DNA of 64,000 nt from Flectonema sp. DT1601. Lineage: Eukaryota; Euglenozoa; Diplonemea; Diplonemida; Diplonemidae. Position 1 is the stretch's first letter; each line of letters begins with the position of its first letter. The position numbers were made by a program, and so were the translations under genes. Location: the NCBI GenBank assembly GCA_964019425.1, contig OZ025823.1, positions 558,001-622,000 on the forward strand, read 5' to 3'. Below are positions 1-9,605 of this stretch, piece after piece. The notes beneath the pieces are model-generated. The model made no database searches and was not told the origin of the DNA. It was given only the letters and a program-made list of their open reading frames with translations.

Positions 1-617
1 ATCTTGTCGTACACCTCAAGTCTGTGACGAACAACTTCTTCCTTATCATCATCTCGTTGAATAAGAGAAATACCAGTGTGGTTGCAGTGATCACACGTGC
101 CCTCAACTTCCGGAACAAGAGGAGGCATAGTGATTCCACCCATTTCAATGGTTGCGATGTTGTACGATTCTCCACAGCTGCTGCATGAACGTCTTCCACT
201 AATCTTGTCAACGATGACTTCATATGGCTGAGTAAGTTTTACAACGTGATCTATTTCTACGTATGATGAGACAGTACGAACCTGTTCAACATTTCTTGGG
301 TATCCGTCCATGACGAATCCACCACCTTCTTTTATAATGTTAACTACCTTGTCCTTCACCATGTCGTCAACCAGCTCACTTGGGACTAAATCTCCCTTGT
401 CCATGAATTCTTTGGCGGTTTTTCCAATTTTTGATCCTGCAGCAACTTCTTCTCTGAGAAGCATACCAGTTGAAATATGTACTAGTCCTGTGTCCTCACA
501 GAGACGAGTTGCGTAGGTACCCTTTCCAACTCCAGGAGCTCCTAAGAATAAAAACTTCTTTTGGCTCTTCTTCAAAGCTTCTATAGGACTGAGTCTCAGT
601 ATTGTCTGACGAAACAT
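1..617 (-). CDS. adenylate kinase, zinc-lid type (3' part outside the window)
   Basis: Catalyses ATP + AMP = 2 ADP. The 205 visible codons give an N-terminal extension of about 20 residues (MFRQTILRLSPIEALKK), then FLFLGAPGVGKGT, the nucleotide-binding P-loop, then HISTGMLLREEV and GFVMDGYPRN, the AMP-binding and core motifs. The lid carries a Cys-x2-Cys pair (CSSCG) and a second pair (CDHCN), the zinc-binding form of the lid. The reading frame is still open at base 1, so the C-terminal part is missing. The basic, serine-containing N-terminal extension could be a mitochondrial or other targeting peptide; this is inference. The start is the first ATG downstream of a very good 3' splice site at 642-660, which fits a trans-spliced leader. 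Family assignment is secure; the isoform and compartment are not. Confidence 0.93.
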   Translation of the reverse strand, partial: MFRQTILRLSPIEALKKSQKKFLFLGAPGVGKGTYATRLCEDTGLVHISTGMLLREEVAAGSKIGKTAKEFMDKGDLVPSELVDDMVKDKVVNIIKEGGGFVMDGYPRNVEQVRTVSSYVEIDHVVKLTQPYEVIVDKISGRRSCSSCGESYNIATIEMGGITMPPLVPEVEGTCDHCNHTGISLIQRDDDKEEVVRHRLEVYDK

Positions 618-641
618 TGTTGTGATAAGTGATTAATAGGT

Positions 642-660
642 CTGAAATAAGAAGAGAAAG
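642..660 (-). promoter_or_regulatory. candidate trans-splice acceptor for the adenylate kinase gene
   Basis: On the minus strand this reads ctttctcttcttatttcag, an unbroken pyrimidine tract ending in AG, 24 bases before the start codon. No coding exon is needed upstream, so it is best explained as a spliced-leader acceptor. The alternative is a cis intron in a 5' untranslated region. Confidence 0.5.
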
Positions 661-1296
661 TGTTTATATTTGAGAAGGACTAAAAGAGTCGCCTCAGCGC
701 GAAAAAACTAATGTAACATGCAGAGGCGTAGCTGATGGACAGTTTCCAAAGGCGATATATGTAAGCCATTTAAGAAAGAGAGCAACAAGACAATGACCAT
801 CTGACTGCAACGGAAGCAAAAACTATGGAGCGCTTTCCAGCAAACTCCCACTGTGCTCGTGTCATCGCCCTCTCCCTTTTCTTCTCCATCAATAGTTCTC
901 TTCTCTTCTCGATAACAAGGGAAACAGAAAACGGGAAACAAGGTGGAGAGAAAAGAGAAAAAAAAGAAAAAAAAAAGGAAAACATTTTTTAAGTAAAAAA
1001 AAGTAAAACAATATGGTACTAGTGCACGTGGATAATGTTGTTTATTTATTTTATTATTTTTTATAAATATATTTTTTTTTATTTGCCTCTTATTTCTTTC
1101 TTTAACCCTCCATAAGTCGCGTCTCTGGATTGTAACATCTGCGATGAAAATGGTTAGCCATTTCCAGCAGCTTTTTTTTTTATCCTTATTGGATCCGTCA
1201 GAATTGCAACTTTGCGATTAAAAAAAAAAAAAATAAAGAGGGAAGAAAGCAAATTGGGTGAAAAAATACAACGGATAGGGGGGGATACTAAAAGCG

Positions 1297-1333
<37 letters not shown>

Positions 1334-3103
1334 GGGGGGAAAAAAAATGCTGGCGTTGGCTTTTTTCTTTTTTTTTTTAAAATCATCCTAACAGTGACTC
1401 GTTGGACCTTAGAAAAATTAATAACAAAAAAACAGATTGGATCCCACTCCAGGGGGACCTACGTGACTCCTCCCGTAAACTATTCGCAAAGGAACTGCGC
1501 ATTCACCTGCTTGTAGAAAATATTCTGAAAAAAGAAAAACAAAAACCAAGTTGGAAAAAAGGCAAAAAAAAAAGACTCCACGTGGATAATAGCACATGAA
1601 TGAAAAAGTACTCAAAAATCGTATCAGGAGCCAACAAAATAACAACAAACAAAAAAAAAAAAAAAAGAAAGAATAACAGATCTTGCTATTTTATTATCTT
1701 GTGCAACAACAAGTACAGGACCGTGAAGCAGGTGGAAGGTCAGAATTACTTGACAATAAGCTAAACAGGTTTCTGTTTTTTTTTTTTTTTTGAAGTTTTT
1801 TTTTTTTTTTTTTTGATCATCGTCACAATCATCATTCGCCGCATAACGCTGAATAAGAAAGTACTCAGCGTGTACACAGCCAAGACGACGATACTCAATG
1901 AGAATAACACGAATGCTATTTTCATCTGAGATGTGGGAATTTGCACAGACAAGGCAACACAACACTAGAAGTTATGCTCTAGCACAAGTCTCAATTGTCG
2001 GATATGCGTGTCAAGTTACAGAAAGGGGTAAACAAATCTCTGTGGGGAGTGAGTCGTACCACAAGGAAAGCCCAAAAAGAACCAACGAGGAGGAAGAAAA
2101 AAAAAGCCAATAGCTGTGGGGTTGGCATATTTCAGGAGGGAAGAGGTCAGACTTTCATTAAAATAACTCAGTTTTTTCTTTTTTTTTTTTTTTATTACTA
2201 CCCAAGAGAGATTTTATTTATCTTTCTATTGTCTTATTGCTCGATATATATTTTTTTGTTTTTGCAAAAAGTCGTAACACCTGCAAGTGAGATCAGCATG
2301 CCCTGCATGACCAAGGACTCTTCGAGGGATGCCCCAACAACAGTCGAAGACGCGTTCACGACTCATAATAACGAAGAAGAAGAAGGATAAACTTCTATTC
2401 TTATTCTCATTATTTTCGTTCATTATTTTCTCACTCCAGTTTTTTTTTTTTTTTTTTTTTTTCATATTCGCCTTTCTTTTTTTTTTTTTCCCCCTGAGAA
2501 CCTCGGAAAGGGAAAAAAGAGGGAAGGAAAAAAAAAAAAAAAAAGAATAAAAAAGTTGGGGTTTTTTTTTATTAGAAGGGGAAAAAGGGAAAGAAACCTT
2601 CATTAAACTGACCGTTTGATGGTCTCGTCACCCCAACTTCTTAAGAAGAAGATGTGGCAATTGAACAATTTGACGACCTAGTCAAAAGTTTCTATGTTAT
2701 TGGCGTGTGGATTTGCAAGGGAAAAAGAAAAAAAAAAAAAAAAAAAAAAACTAAAGTAGCCATTAAAGAATTTCAGTTGCCCAGCTAAGGGCAGTTGACT
2801 GGGTTATTAACACTTGAGAGAACTTTCTTCTTCTTCTTTTTTTTTTTTTTTTTTTTAATGCTTCAATGTTTCGAAGTCTTCGCGTATAATTCTTCTACGA
2901 GCCCCAAGACGTTCCTTCCTGACTGTTTGCAAGCAAGCCAAACAGATACCAGACTGTTTATTTTGGCCAGAATGCCAACAGCTACTTCATGAGTAAAATC
3001 CCAACTAAAGATACATTTCACATCTGTAACTTTCGACTGCAACCTCGAAATGGAGCAGCGTTAAAATGGATGCGCCACTTCTGAAAAAATCGTTGTTGTC
3101 ATC
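661..3103. other. gene-free spacer with long A and T runs
   Basis: This 2.4 kb stretch holds only short frames dominated by poly-Lys, poly-Phe or Glu/Lys runs produced by homopolymers, none with a recognisable domain. Long A or T runs occur near 1300-1327, 1780-1815, 2440-2460, 2730-2750 and 2840-2857. The 12-base word cacgtggataat occurs twice, near 1025 and 1578. A weak U6-snRNA-like word lies near 2290-2330 but is not supported well enough to call. Confidence 0.6.
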
Positions 3104-5362
3104 TTACTTCGACTTTACTTTATTCTTGGATGCCTGTCCGAGACTGCACTTCATTGCGCGGCTAGCCATCTCAAGAGTGTTCTTTGTTTCGCCTGTTTTT
3201 TAATTTGATTTTTTCGATATTACACCTACGAACTCGAACCCCGAAACACTAAGAGAGTGATAATACATACTACAGTTGGTGGATGCAGGACTGCAGTTGG
3301 CAAACATGAGTACCTTTGAACTTCCTCCTAAGCTGTCCTGAAGCTGTTGGATTTGTTGGATTCGTTGTTTAAGTTCTATGACGAGGAATGATAATAAGAA
3401 TATAAAAGATGAGCAATAGCATACCAAGTGTGTAAGCTTTGAGTCTCTGTAGTTGACAAAGCTGGCTCCAGATTGAAGATCATAAATAACCTTACCGAGA
3501 CAAGTTAGAGAATTGTTAATATTTTTGGCTTCAACTGCTTGTTGTCCAGTTGCGTTAGTTTTAGCAAGACGCTCTGAACCAGCGAGATCGATGAGGTTGA
3601 GTTTACCAAATGATTGAGCACCCGTCGCGACATTCTTACAACAAACAACAAGAGTAAGAATCATGTGAGAACGAGAACTGTGAGCGTTCATGTCAGTCTT
3701 TCCTTCCTTTCTTGAAGACTTTGCTTGATCTAATAAAGTTACAATTTCTTTTGCTGAACCAACCTGCTTCTGTACTAATCCCTCTACGTAGTTACCCGGA
3801 ACTTCAAATTCTCCAACCGGATGAAGTCCAACTCTGATTTTAGGATCAGCGTTGTCAATTAATTTCTTATTTGTCTGAAGTAAATCTCTGATCTTTTCAC
3901 AGTAGATCTCAAGTACAGACAAGTACACTGTAACTTCTTCAGCATCAGAACGTTCTGAAATTATTGAATACAATCTGTCAATAGCACGTCTGTTGACACC
4001 GCGAAGCTTTAAAAACTCCCCCTCGTTGGCAACGTCTTCCATGCTAGGACCCTCCATGGTGAACGACTTTCCTGAACCAGTTTGACCGTATGCGAAGACA
4101 CAAACATTGTAACCATCAACAACTGAGTCAATTAGAGGAAGAGTATCAACGAAGATATCTTCCTGAGTACTCTTTGGACCGTAAACTTTATTAAAAGTGT
4201 ATTTCTTAGTTCCTCTGGTATCAGCAACAGTGAGCATCTCTGGTTCATCTTTAGGGAAGTTAGTACACGTCTCTGTGTTACCCTTTGCGACTTCAAGACC
4301 AATTAATGGTCTAACACGAGCGAATACTCTGATATTACCACGCAATTCCTGAATGGTGTTGTAGTATTGTTTACGTAATGCAACCTCTTCTCTGTACATG
4401 CGTTCCATCTTCTTGTAGAGTTTCTCCATCATCTCTGTTTGCTTTAATTTACCAATTGTAGTGAAACACGTTTCAAAGTCAGCCTTTGATCGAGTCATCT
4501 CCTCTTCAAGTCCTGACTTTGCAGCAGCAGAATTCTCACGAACTCTGGAAATGGTTCGCTTTGCGTGAGTGATAAAAGTGATCAGAGCATCGCGGAGGTT
4601 GTCATTTTCTTCCTTGAGACCTGCAGCGTATGCCGTGGCGCTTTCCAAACTTTTGGTCGCGTGTTGTTCATTAGCTTTGAGTTTCTTGTTCGCATCTTTG
4701 AGGGCGATTGACGACGTAGATACAGTTCTGGGTTTATCTAAACTCTGAGCTGATGCTAGATGGTCGCGTTCGTTCATAGCGTTGTCAAGCTGGCGTTGAA
4801 GCTCCTGTTTTTCTCGTTGTTCTTTCCTTACTTGTTCACGTAACCGTTCTACTTCAGCAGGATCAGCACCAGTTCTAGCTACAGGAATATCAACGTGAAC
4901 TGACTGCTCGAGTTCTGTTTCTGGTCTTGAAACACAAGACAATACTTCATTAGCTTCGCGGATCATAAAGTCGAGAGATTCCTTTGAGATAGGATGGATG
5001 CCTTCTTTTTTCAACATCGATTCACCTTTTCTTATATCCTCTCTAACCTGCTCAATCGCTTCCGTGTTTGTTGCTTCCAAATTAGCCATTAAATTAGCTA
5101 CGTGTTCGTTACTTTCCATTATGAAATCTTGTACTTCCTCCATATCCTCAATGAGGTCCTCTTCGACATCATCAACGTCAACAAAATTTTGTTCTGTTGG
5201 GATGCCACCCATTCCAACTAAGAACTCATGAATCTTTGCTTTGTCGCCAGCGATATCTCCGCTACTCGCCACGTCAGAGACAAACGCTGGTTCCATACCA
5301 GGAAAGAGATTTATGAAGTACTCTATCAAGTCGGTAGTTTCCTTAGTGGGTGAGGCGCTCAT
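3104..5362 (-). CDS. kinesin-14 family motor (C-terminal motor), 699 aa, 3 exons
   Basis: Minus-end-directed microtubule motor. Residues 1-340 are acidic and coiled-coil (heptads at about 170-340). The motor starts right after the class-specific neck ELRGNIRVFARVRP at residue 343, which places it in kinesin-14. The P-loop GQTGSGKS is at 426-433, followed by NAHSSRSH (switch I) and LIDLAGSE (switch II). Two introns are clear: 3344-3424 (81 nt, multiple of three, so it reads through and inserts false residues between SKLTHL and QDSLGG) and 3193-3270 (78 nt). The second starts with GTATGT exactly where motor homology is lost. The last exon, 3104-3192, then restores the family C-terminus (NCSETKNTLEMASRAMKCSLG, here split by the intron). 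Exons are 3425-5362, 3271-3343 and 3104-3192. Likely roles are in the spindle or flagellum; which one is not shown. Confidence 0.92.
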
Positions 5363-5567
5363 CTTTGCTGGTCTCGAGATAGGGATCTCGCCTTATATAA
5401 AAAATAATTATAAAGTTTTTTTTAAAAAAAAAAAAACACTAAAGAAAAAACATCAACCATCAAAGTTAAAAGTGTAAATACGAACCGAACTTAATAATAA
5501 TTTTTTTTTTAAATATTAAATGTAAATGCGAAAGAACGAAATGTCAATCGACGTTAAATAATTAAAA

Positions 5568-6683
5568 CTATAAAGCAATGCTTTTCAATACCGGAGAATT
5601 GAAAACAGTCCTCGCATACGTCTCATCTATAGCCAAGAGATTCTTTTTGACTAATGACAATAGGAAGGCTATGAATTGAAAATCATTTTCAGAATCATCC
5701 GATAGAGGCCAAGGACCTCCATCGTGTCTTTTATTATAAATAATTAATTGACCAGAAATTAGTGAAAGTCGGCAATCCAATGGAATTATTGAAAACATTG
5801 ATGAACACCAAGGAATACACGGCTGTTTAAATGAATCATCAGAAAACCCCATCGCCAATGCTATCCTTGGGTTATCAACATCAGGACTTGACGAGGATCC
5901 CCAATGGTATACCCGATGACTAAACACGGCAACATCACCAGCATCTAAGGGAACGCTTTTAATGTGTTGGAACATCTCTGGAGAATTAAACAAGCTTGTT
6001 GGATCCTCTGAGTCTTGTGATCTGTGTTGTGAGTTGTTAAGTTAGAAGTCAATACAAAAAAAATAAATAAGGATAACAAACCTATACAAATGATCCTTAC
6101 AAGCAGGAAGAAAATAGAGATGACTATGAGCTGAAGTGACATCCGATAGAGCTATCCAGGCTGTTGCTACTTTCGGAAACATCATATTGTCGTCATGCCA
6201 AGATTCTGGTGAGCATTTCGGAAAGTCTCTGTGGGGAGGCATTCCGCTTTCAGATGCATCAACGTGATAGGCTAACCAATCATGATTAAATATTTTATAT
6301 CCACCTGTTGCTGATGATATTATTGGTTCTAAGGCCTTCGCAACTATCCAAGCCTCGTCATAAACTGTTATAAAAGTAGCCTGCCAACCATGGGAAACTA
6401 TTTGACTAACTCCACGACGGAGTAATTCAATTGTGTTTCGAGGAATGTTTGTTTCATCGGATTTTAGAACAAAGAAGCCATCTCTTTTCATTTGGTTCAT
6501 TCTATTGTTAATTTCTGATTCCGATTGTTCAAGAGGTGAGTCTGATGGCTCTTCTTCAACATCTACGGAGACCGTTAGCCATGGACATAACTCTCTCCAA
6601 TAGTCTGGTGATACTATACTCTTTGGAAACTGTTGTGATCGTTGTAACATTTCGTTTACTTTATCGTTGGACATCACTACCAT
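5568..6683 (-). CDS. phytanoyl-CoA dioxygenase (PhyH)-like Fe(II)/2-oxoglutarate oxygenase, 351 aa
   Basis: The predicted fold is the double-stranded beta-helix oxygenase. Metal-ligand candidates are visible: His151-x-Asp153 in MPPHRDFP and a distal His in FSHRVYHWGSS, the usual 2-His-1-Asp arrangement. A later Arg, in NPRIALAMGFS, could hold 2-oxoglutarate. One intron of 60 nt at 6023-6082 (GTTTGT...ACAG) joins ...KDHLYR to SQDSEDPTSLFNSPEMF. Exons 6083-6683 and 5568-6022 sum to 1056 nt. Two in-frame ATGs lie at the start (6683 and 6674); the second is equally plausible. The substrate cannot be told from sequence, since this family hydroxylates lipids, small molecules and proteins. Confidence 0.78.
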
Positions 6684-6689
6684 GCTGGT

Positions 6690-7989
6690 TGTTGTTTTTA
6701 TTATTGCATTTTTTTTTTTTTTTTTTTATTATTGAAAAAAAAAAACTTTTTTAAAAAAAAATAAATAATTTAATAAACAGGAATACAACTTAAAAGTTGG
6801 ATAATATCAACCCACTTTGTTGGGATCTGGTTCGGGGACTTTTTTTGTGACAAAACACTGTTGTTGTTGTTTTTTTTTTTTTTTTTTCCTTCTTCTTCTT
6901 CTTCTTCTTCTTCAATTCTGTTTTTCTTCCAGGCATCCTTCAGGTGCTGCAGTCCAAAAACTGTTCTCTCAATCGTAGTCTTGCAAGGGAACTGAAAAGT
7001 CAGTTTTTTTTTTTTTTTTTTTTGCGCGTTTTCCCGCGCATGACCCTGTTTCGGAGAAGAACGTGGACTGCAACACCATAAGCTCCCTTTTTTTTTTTTT
7101 TTTTTCCTTCTTCTTCTTCTTCGATTCTTTCTTCTTTTATTTCGCACAGATATCCCATTTTAAGAACATCCATTAAACTCGGAGATAGTTGAGGTACTAC
7201 CAATTAGTAATGCAACGAAGTCACAAATCACATTAAGATGATATTAAATGGGAATCTTAGCTTGTTTATTTATCGTTTTTTTTTTTTTTTTTTTTCTTCG
7301 AGAAATTCTCGCCACAGAACATAGTTTTTGGCGTCTGCTGTCGCTCCGCAGTGGCTTTTTTTTTTTCATAATGAAAAAAATGTTTTTTTTTTTTTGAAAT
7401 CACTACTGCATAAACAACAGCAGAAAAAAGAAATCTCTCTCTCTTTTTTTTTTTTTTTTTTTTTTCTTGTTTTTCGCTGTATTGCTGAGGGTGGGGTGAA
7501 ATGGAAATATCTCTTTTGCCTATTCGTTTTCTCTTTTTTTTTTTTTTTTCCTTTGGCTTTTTTTATTCTTCTTTAACACCATGTTCGGACACCAACACCA
7601 AAATTTGTCAATGTAGGTGAGCTCGTTGTGGGAGGCCAGTGTGGAGACCCTCAACTATATAAAATAATCCCCACTGGTGAACAACCTGGTGTTTTTCTCT
7701 TGCCTTTTTTTTTTTTTTTTTTTTTTTCTGTTTCATGATTTTCGCTTCTTTATGCGGGACGTCAGTTTATCTTTTTCATCCCTATCGATGTTTTGTTTTG
7801 TTTTTGTTTTTTTTGTTCCTGATGTTAAAGGTGCTCCTTTTTTCAGATTTTTTTTTTGTTTTTTGTTTTTTTGTCTTGTTATCCCCCTTCTGTTATTTTT
7901 TTTTTTTTTTTTTGTCGTTCAATTATTCTCTTCTCCCTCAGCAGCGACGACGGTTGTGGTTCGGGGGTACGACTACCCCTTTGCCCTTC
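6690..7989. other. A/T-tract spacer; possible decayed or unresolved coding pieces
   Basis: Between the oxygenase and the zinc-finger gene lie T runs at about 6710-6726, 6870-6887, 7003-7023, 7088-7105, 7278-7295, 7443-7465, 7536-7549 and 7704-7727. On the minus strand, pieces such as MDVLKMGYLCEIKEERIEE (near 7180-7120) and NQIPTKWVDIIQLL (near 6835-6785) look somewhat protein-like but sit in different frames separated by A runs. I cannot build a gene from them. A 13-base imperfect inverted repeat (ggtgctgcagtcc near 6942 and ggactgcaacacc near 7062) flanks the middle part. Confidence 0.4.
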
Positions 7990-8893
7990 TTAATCGTGCT
8001 TCCATTCACAGGTGGCACCGTACTTGCAGCCACCTGGCTTGGCGTAGAAGCTGCAAGGAACCTCATTCTTTGGTGGGAGAGGCTCTCCATACTTGTCAAG
8101 CGCCTTGGTTGGAACTGGACGTCCGTCCTTCTGTTTTTTTAAAAGGGTTTTTGTGTATTGTCGGTGTTGAAACCGATTGCTTTATTGTACGACTCTCAAA
8201 AATTGTGAAACAATCCACAAAAAATAGCACATACGTATCCAGGGTGCTGCCATTCACAAGCATCTCCTCTATCACAACGTCCCTGGGAGTAGTACTTGCA
8301 GATCACCTGCTCCTTTGGAGGAAGGTTGGCAGGGCGTGGTCCACCTCTTCCCTTTCCTCCCTTTCCACCTCTGCCTCTGGCATAGGATGGTCCCATTGGT
8401 GAGAAGTGGTGTGGCGCAGGGTTGCCAAACATCTGTGGCGGTCCAATGAGCTGCTGGGCAAGTCCAGAGGAGAACTGTTTTTAAGTTTTATTATTATTTA
8501 TTGTCACAAAGAACGAATTGCAACAACCTGAAACAGAAACTAACATACGATATCAGCAAGTCCTTGCTGAAGAACTGGGTACTGTTGTTGGTTCATTCCC
8601 AACTGATCAACAAGTTGTTGGGTCATTTGTGGGTTAAATCCACCAGCAGGGCGACCTCCCATTCCCTGACTAAGAGCTGGGTTAAATACACCTGGAGGTT
8701 TTCTTACTCCCATACTTGGGTGCATACCTCCTCCCCGGTTACCAAATCCCCCGCCCATGTTCATACCATTATGCATCCACTCGCACTCAGCTCCCCTCGT
8801 ACACTGTCCTAATGAAAAATACTTACACGGAGTCTGGTCCTTAGGAACCTTGGGATTAGCATGTCCCCCAAAATTATTATTCAGAAGATTCAT
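7990..8893 (-). CDS. triple CCCH zinc-finger RNA-binding protein, 241 aa, 3 exons
   Basis: Three CCCH fingers are spread over three exons: CKYFSLGQC..CEWMH (C-x7-C-x5-C-x3-H), CKYYSQGRC..CEWQH (same spacing) and CSFYAKPGGC..CEWKH (C-x8-C-x5-C-x3-H), the last ending one residue before the stop. Between them are glycine/glutamine-rich linkers and an RGRGGKGGKGRGG stretch of RGG type. Exons are 8549-8893, 8235-8474 and 7990-8130, with introns 8475-8548 (74 nt) and 8131-8234 (104 nt), both GTATGT...ACAG. All exons are phase 0 and total 726 nt. The fingers and RGG run suggest single-stranded RNA binding. In euglenozoans, where transcription is polycistronic, such proteins are common post-transcriptional regulators; applying that here is inference. 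Confidence 0.88.
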
Positions 8894-9605
8894 ACTTTTG
8901 TATTAGTCACTTAAGCAGTCGATCAAAGAGAGGGAGGGAGGATGGGAGGGGTAGGGGTAAGTGCTGTAGGAGGAATAAATCATAAACACCTTTACAATGA
9001 AACTTCCAAGTCGGGTACTGGAAAACCTACACACGTGTTACGTACCTGTTACTTAGAAAATAATTTAAGAAAAAATAATCACTTGACATCATTAAAATTA
9101 GAATTCAAAAAAAAAAAAATAAAAAATACGATACAGCAAAAATAGAAAATAAAAAAAGAAGATAACATGAATCAGGGTGTCTAATCGTAGAGAGATTTCT
9201 TTTTTTTTTTTTTTTTTTTTTTTTCCCCTAGACTACATTGAACAAAAAAAAATCAACAACAACATAAGAGTAAAACGTACCTACAATAAAAAAAAGACCA
9301 TGATTTTTTGCTCCTTGTCGTCACTCAAGGGAATTCACCTGCTGGTAATGTTCTCTCTTACAAATAATAGATTGTTCGAGGACGAAAAAAAAAAAAAAGA
9401 TAAAACTAAAATTACAGGTCTCAAAAAGTATACAACAAAATGCCAGAAACGATACCAACAGTTCGCTTTTTTTTTTTTTTTTTTTTTCATAATCATTGTT
9501 CACGTTTATTATACAAATTAATATCTAGTGTTTTTTTTTTTTTTTTTTGATCTCCTTTTCAACCCAACTACATTCGTAGTTGGGTTGAAAGAAGAAGTGA
9601 TTGAT
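8894..9605. other. spacer between zinc-finger gene and the giant gene
   Basis: No gene was found. It contains T runs at about 9199-9225, 9468-9487 and 9531-9548 and a perfect hairpin at 9557-9590 just after the stop codon of the giant gene. Confidence 0.6.
9557..9590. other. perfect 15-bp hairpin 16 nt after the stop of the giant gene
   Basis: Bases 9557-9571 (tttcaacccaactac) pair perfectly with 9576-9590 (gtagttgggttgaaa) around a 4-base loop, attc. On the minus strand it lies 15-16 bases after the TAA of the giant gene and is followed about 7 bases later by a run of about 18 A. It could be a 3'-end processing or stability element in the mRNA. A bacterial-type terminator is not meant. Confidence 0.6.

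Noticed and set aside
1402-2603. Several overlapping short frames with poly-Lys or poly-Phe stretches
   Set aside because: They are produced by A and T homopolymers in a spacer; no domain, no consistent frame and no splice pattern.
7328-8402. Plus-strand frames of up to 241 codons near the zinc-finger gene
   Set aside because: They are poly-Phe/Leu artefacts of T runs followed by the antisense of the zinc-finger exons.
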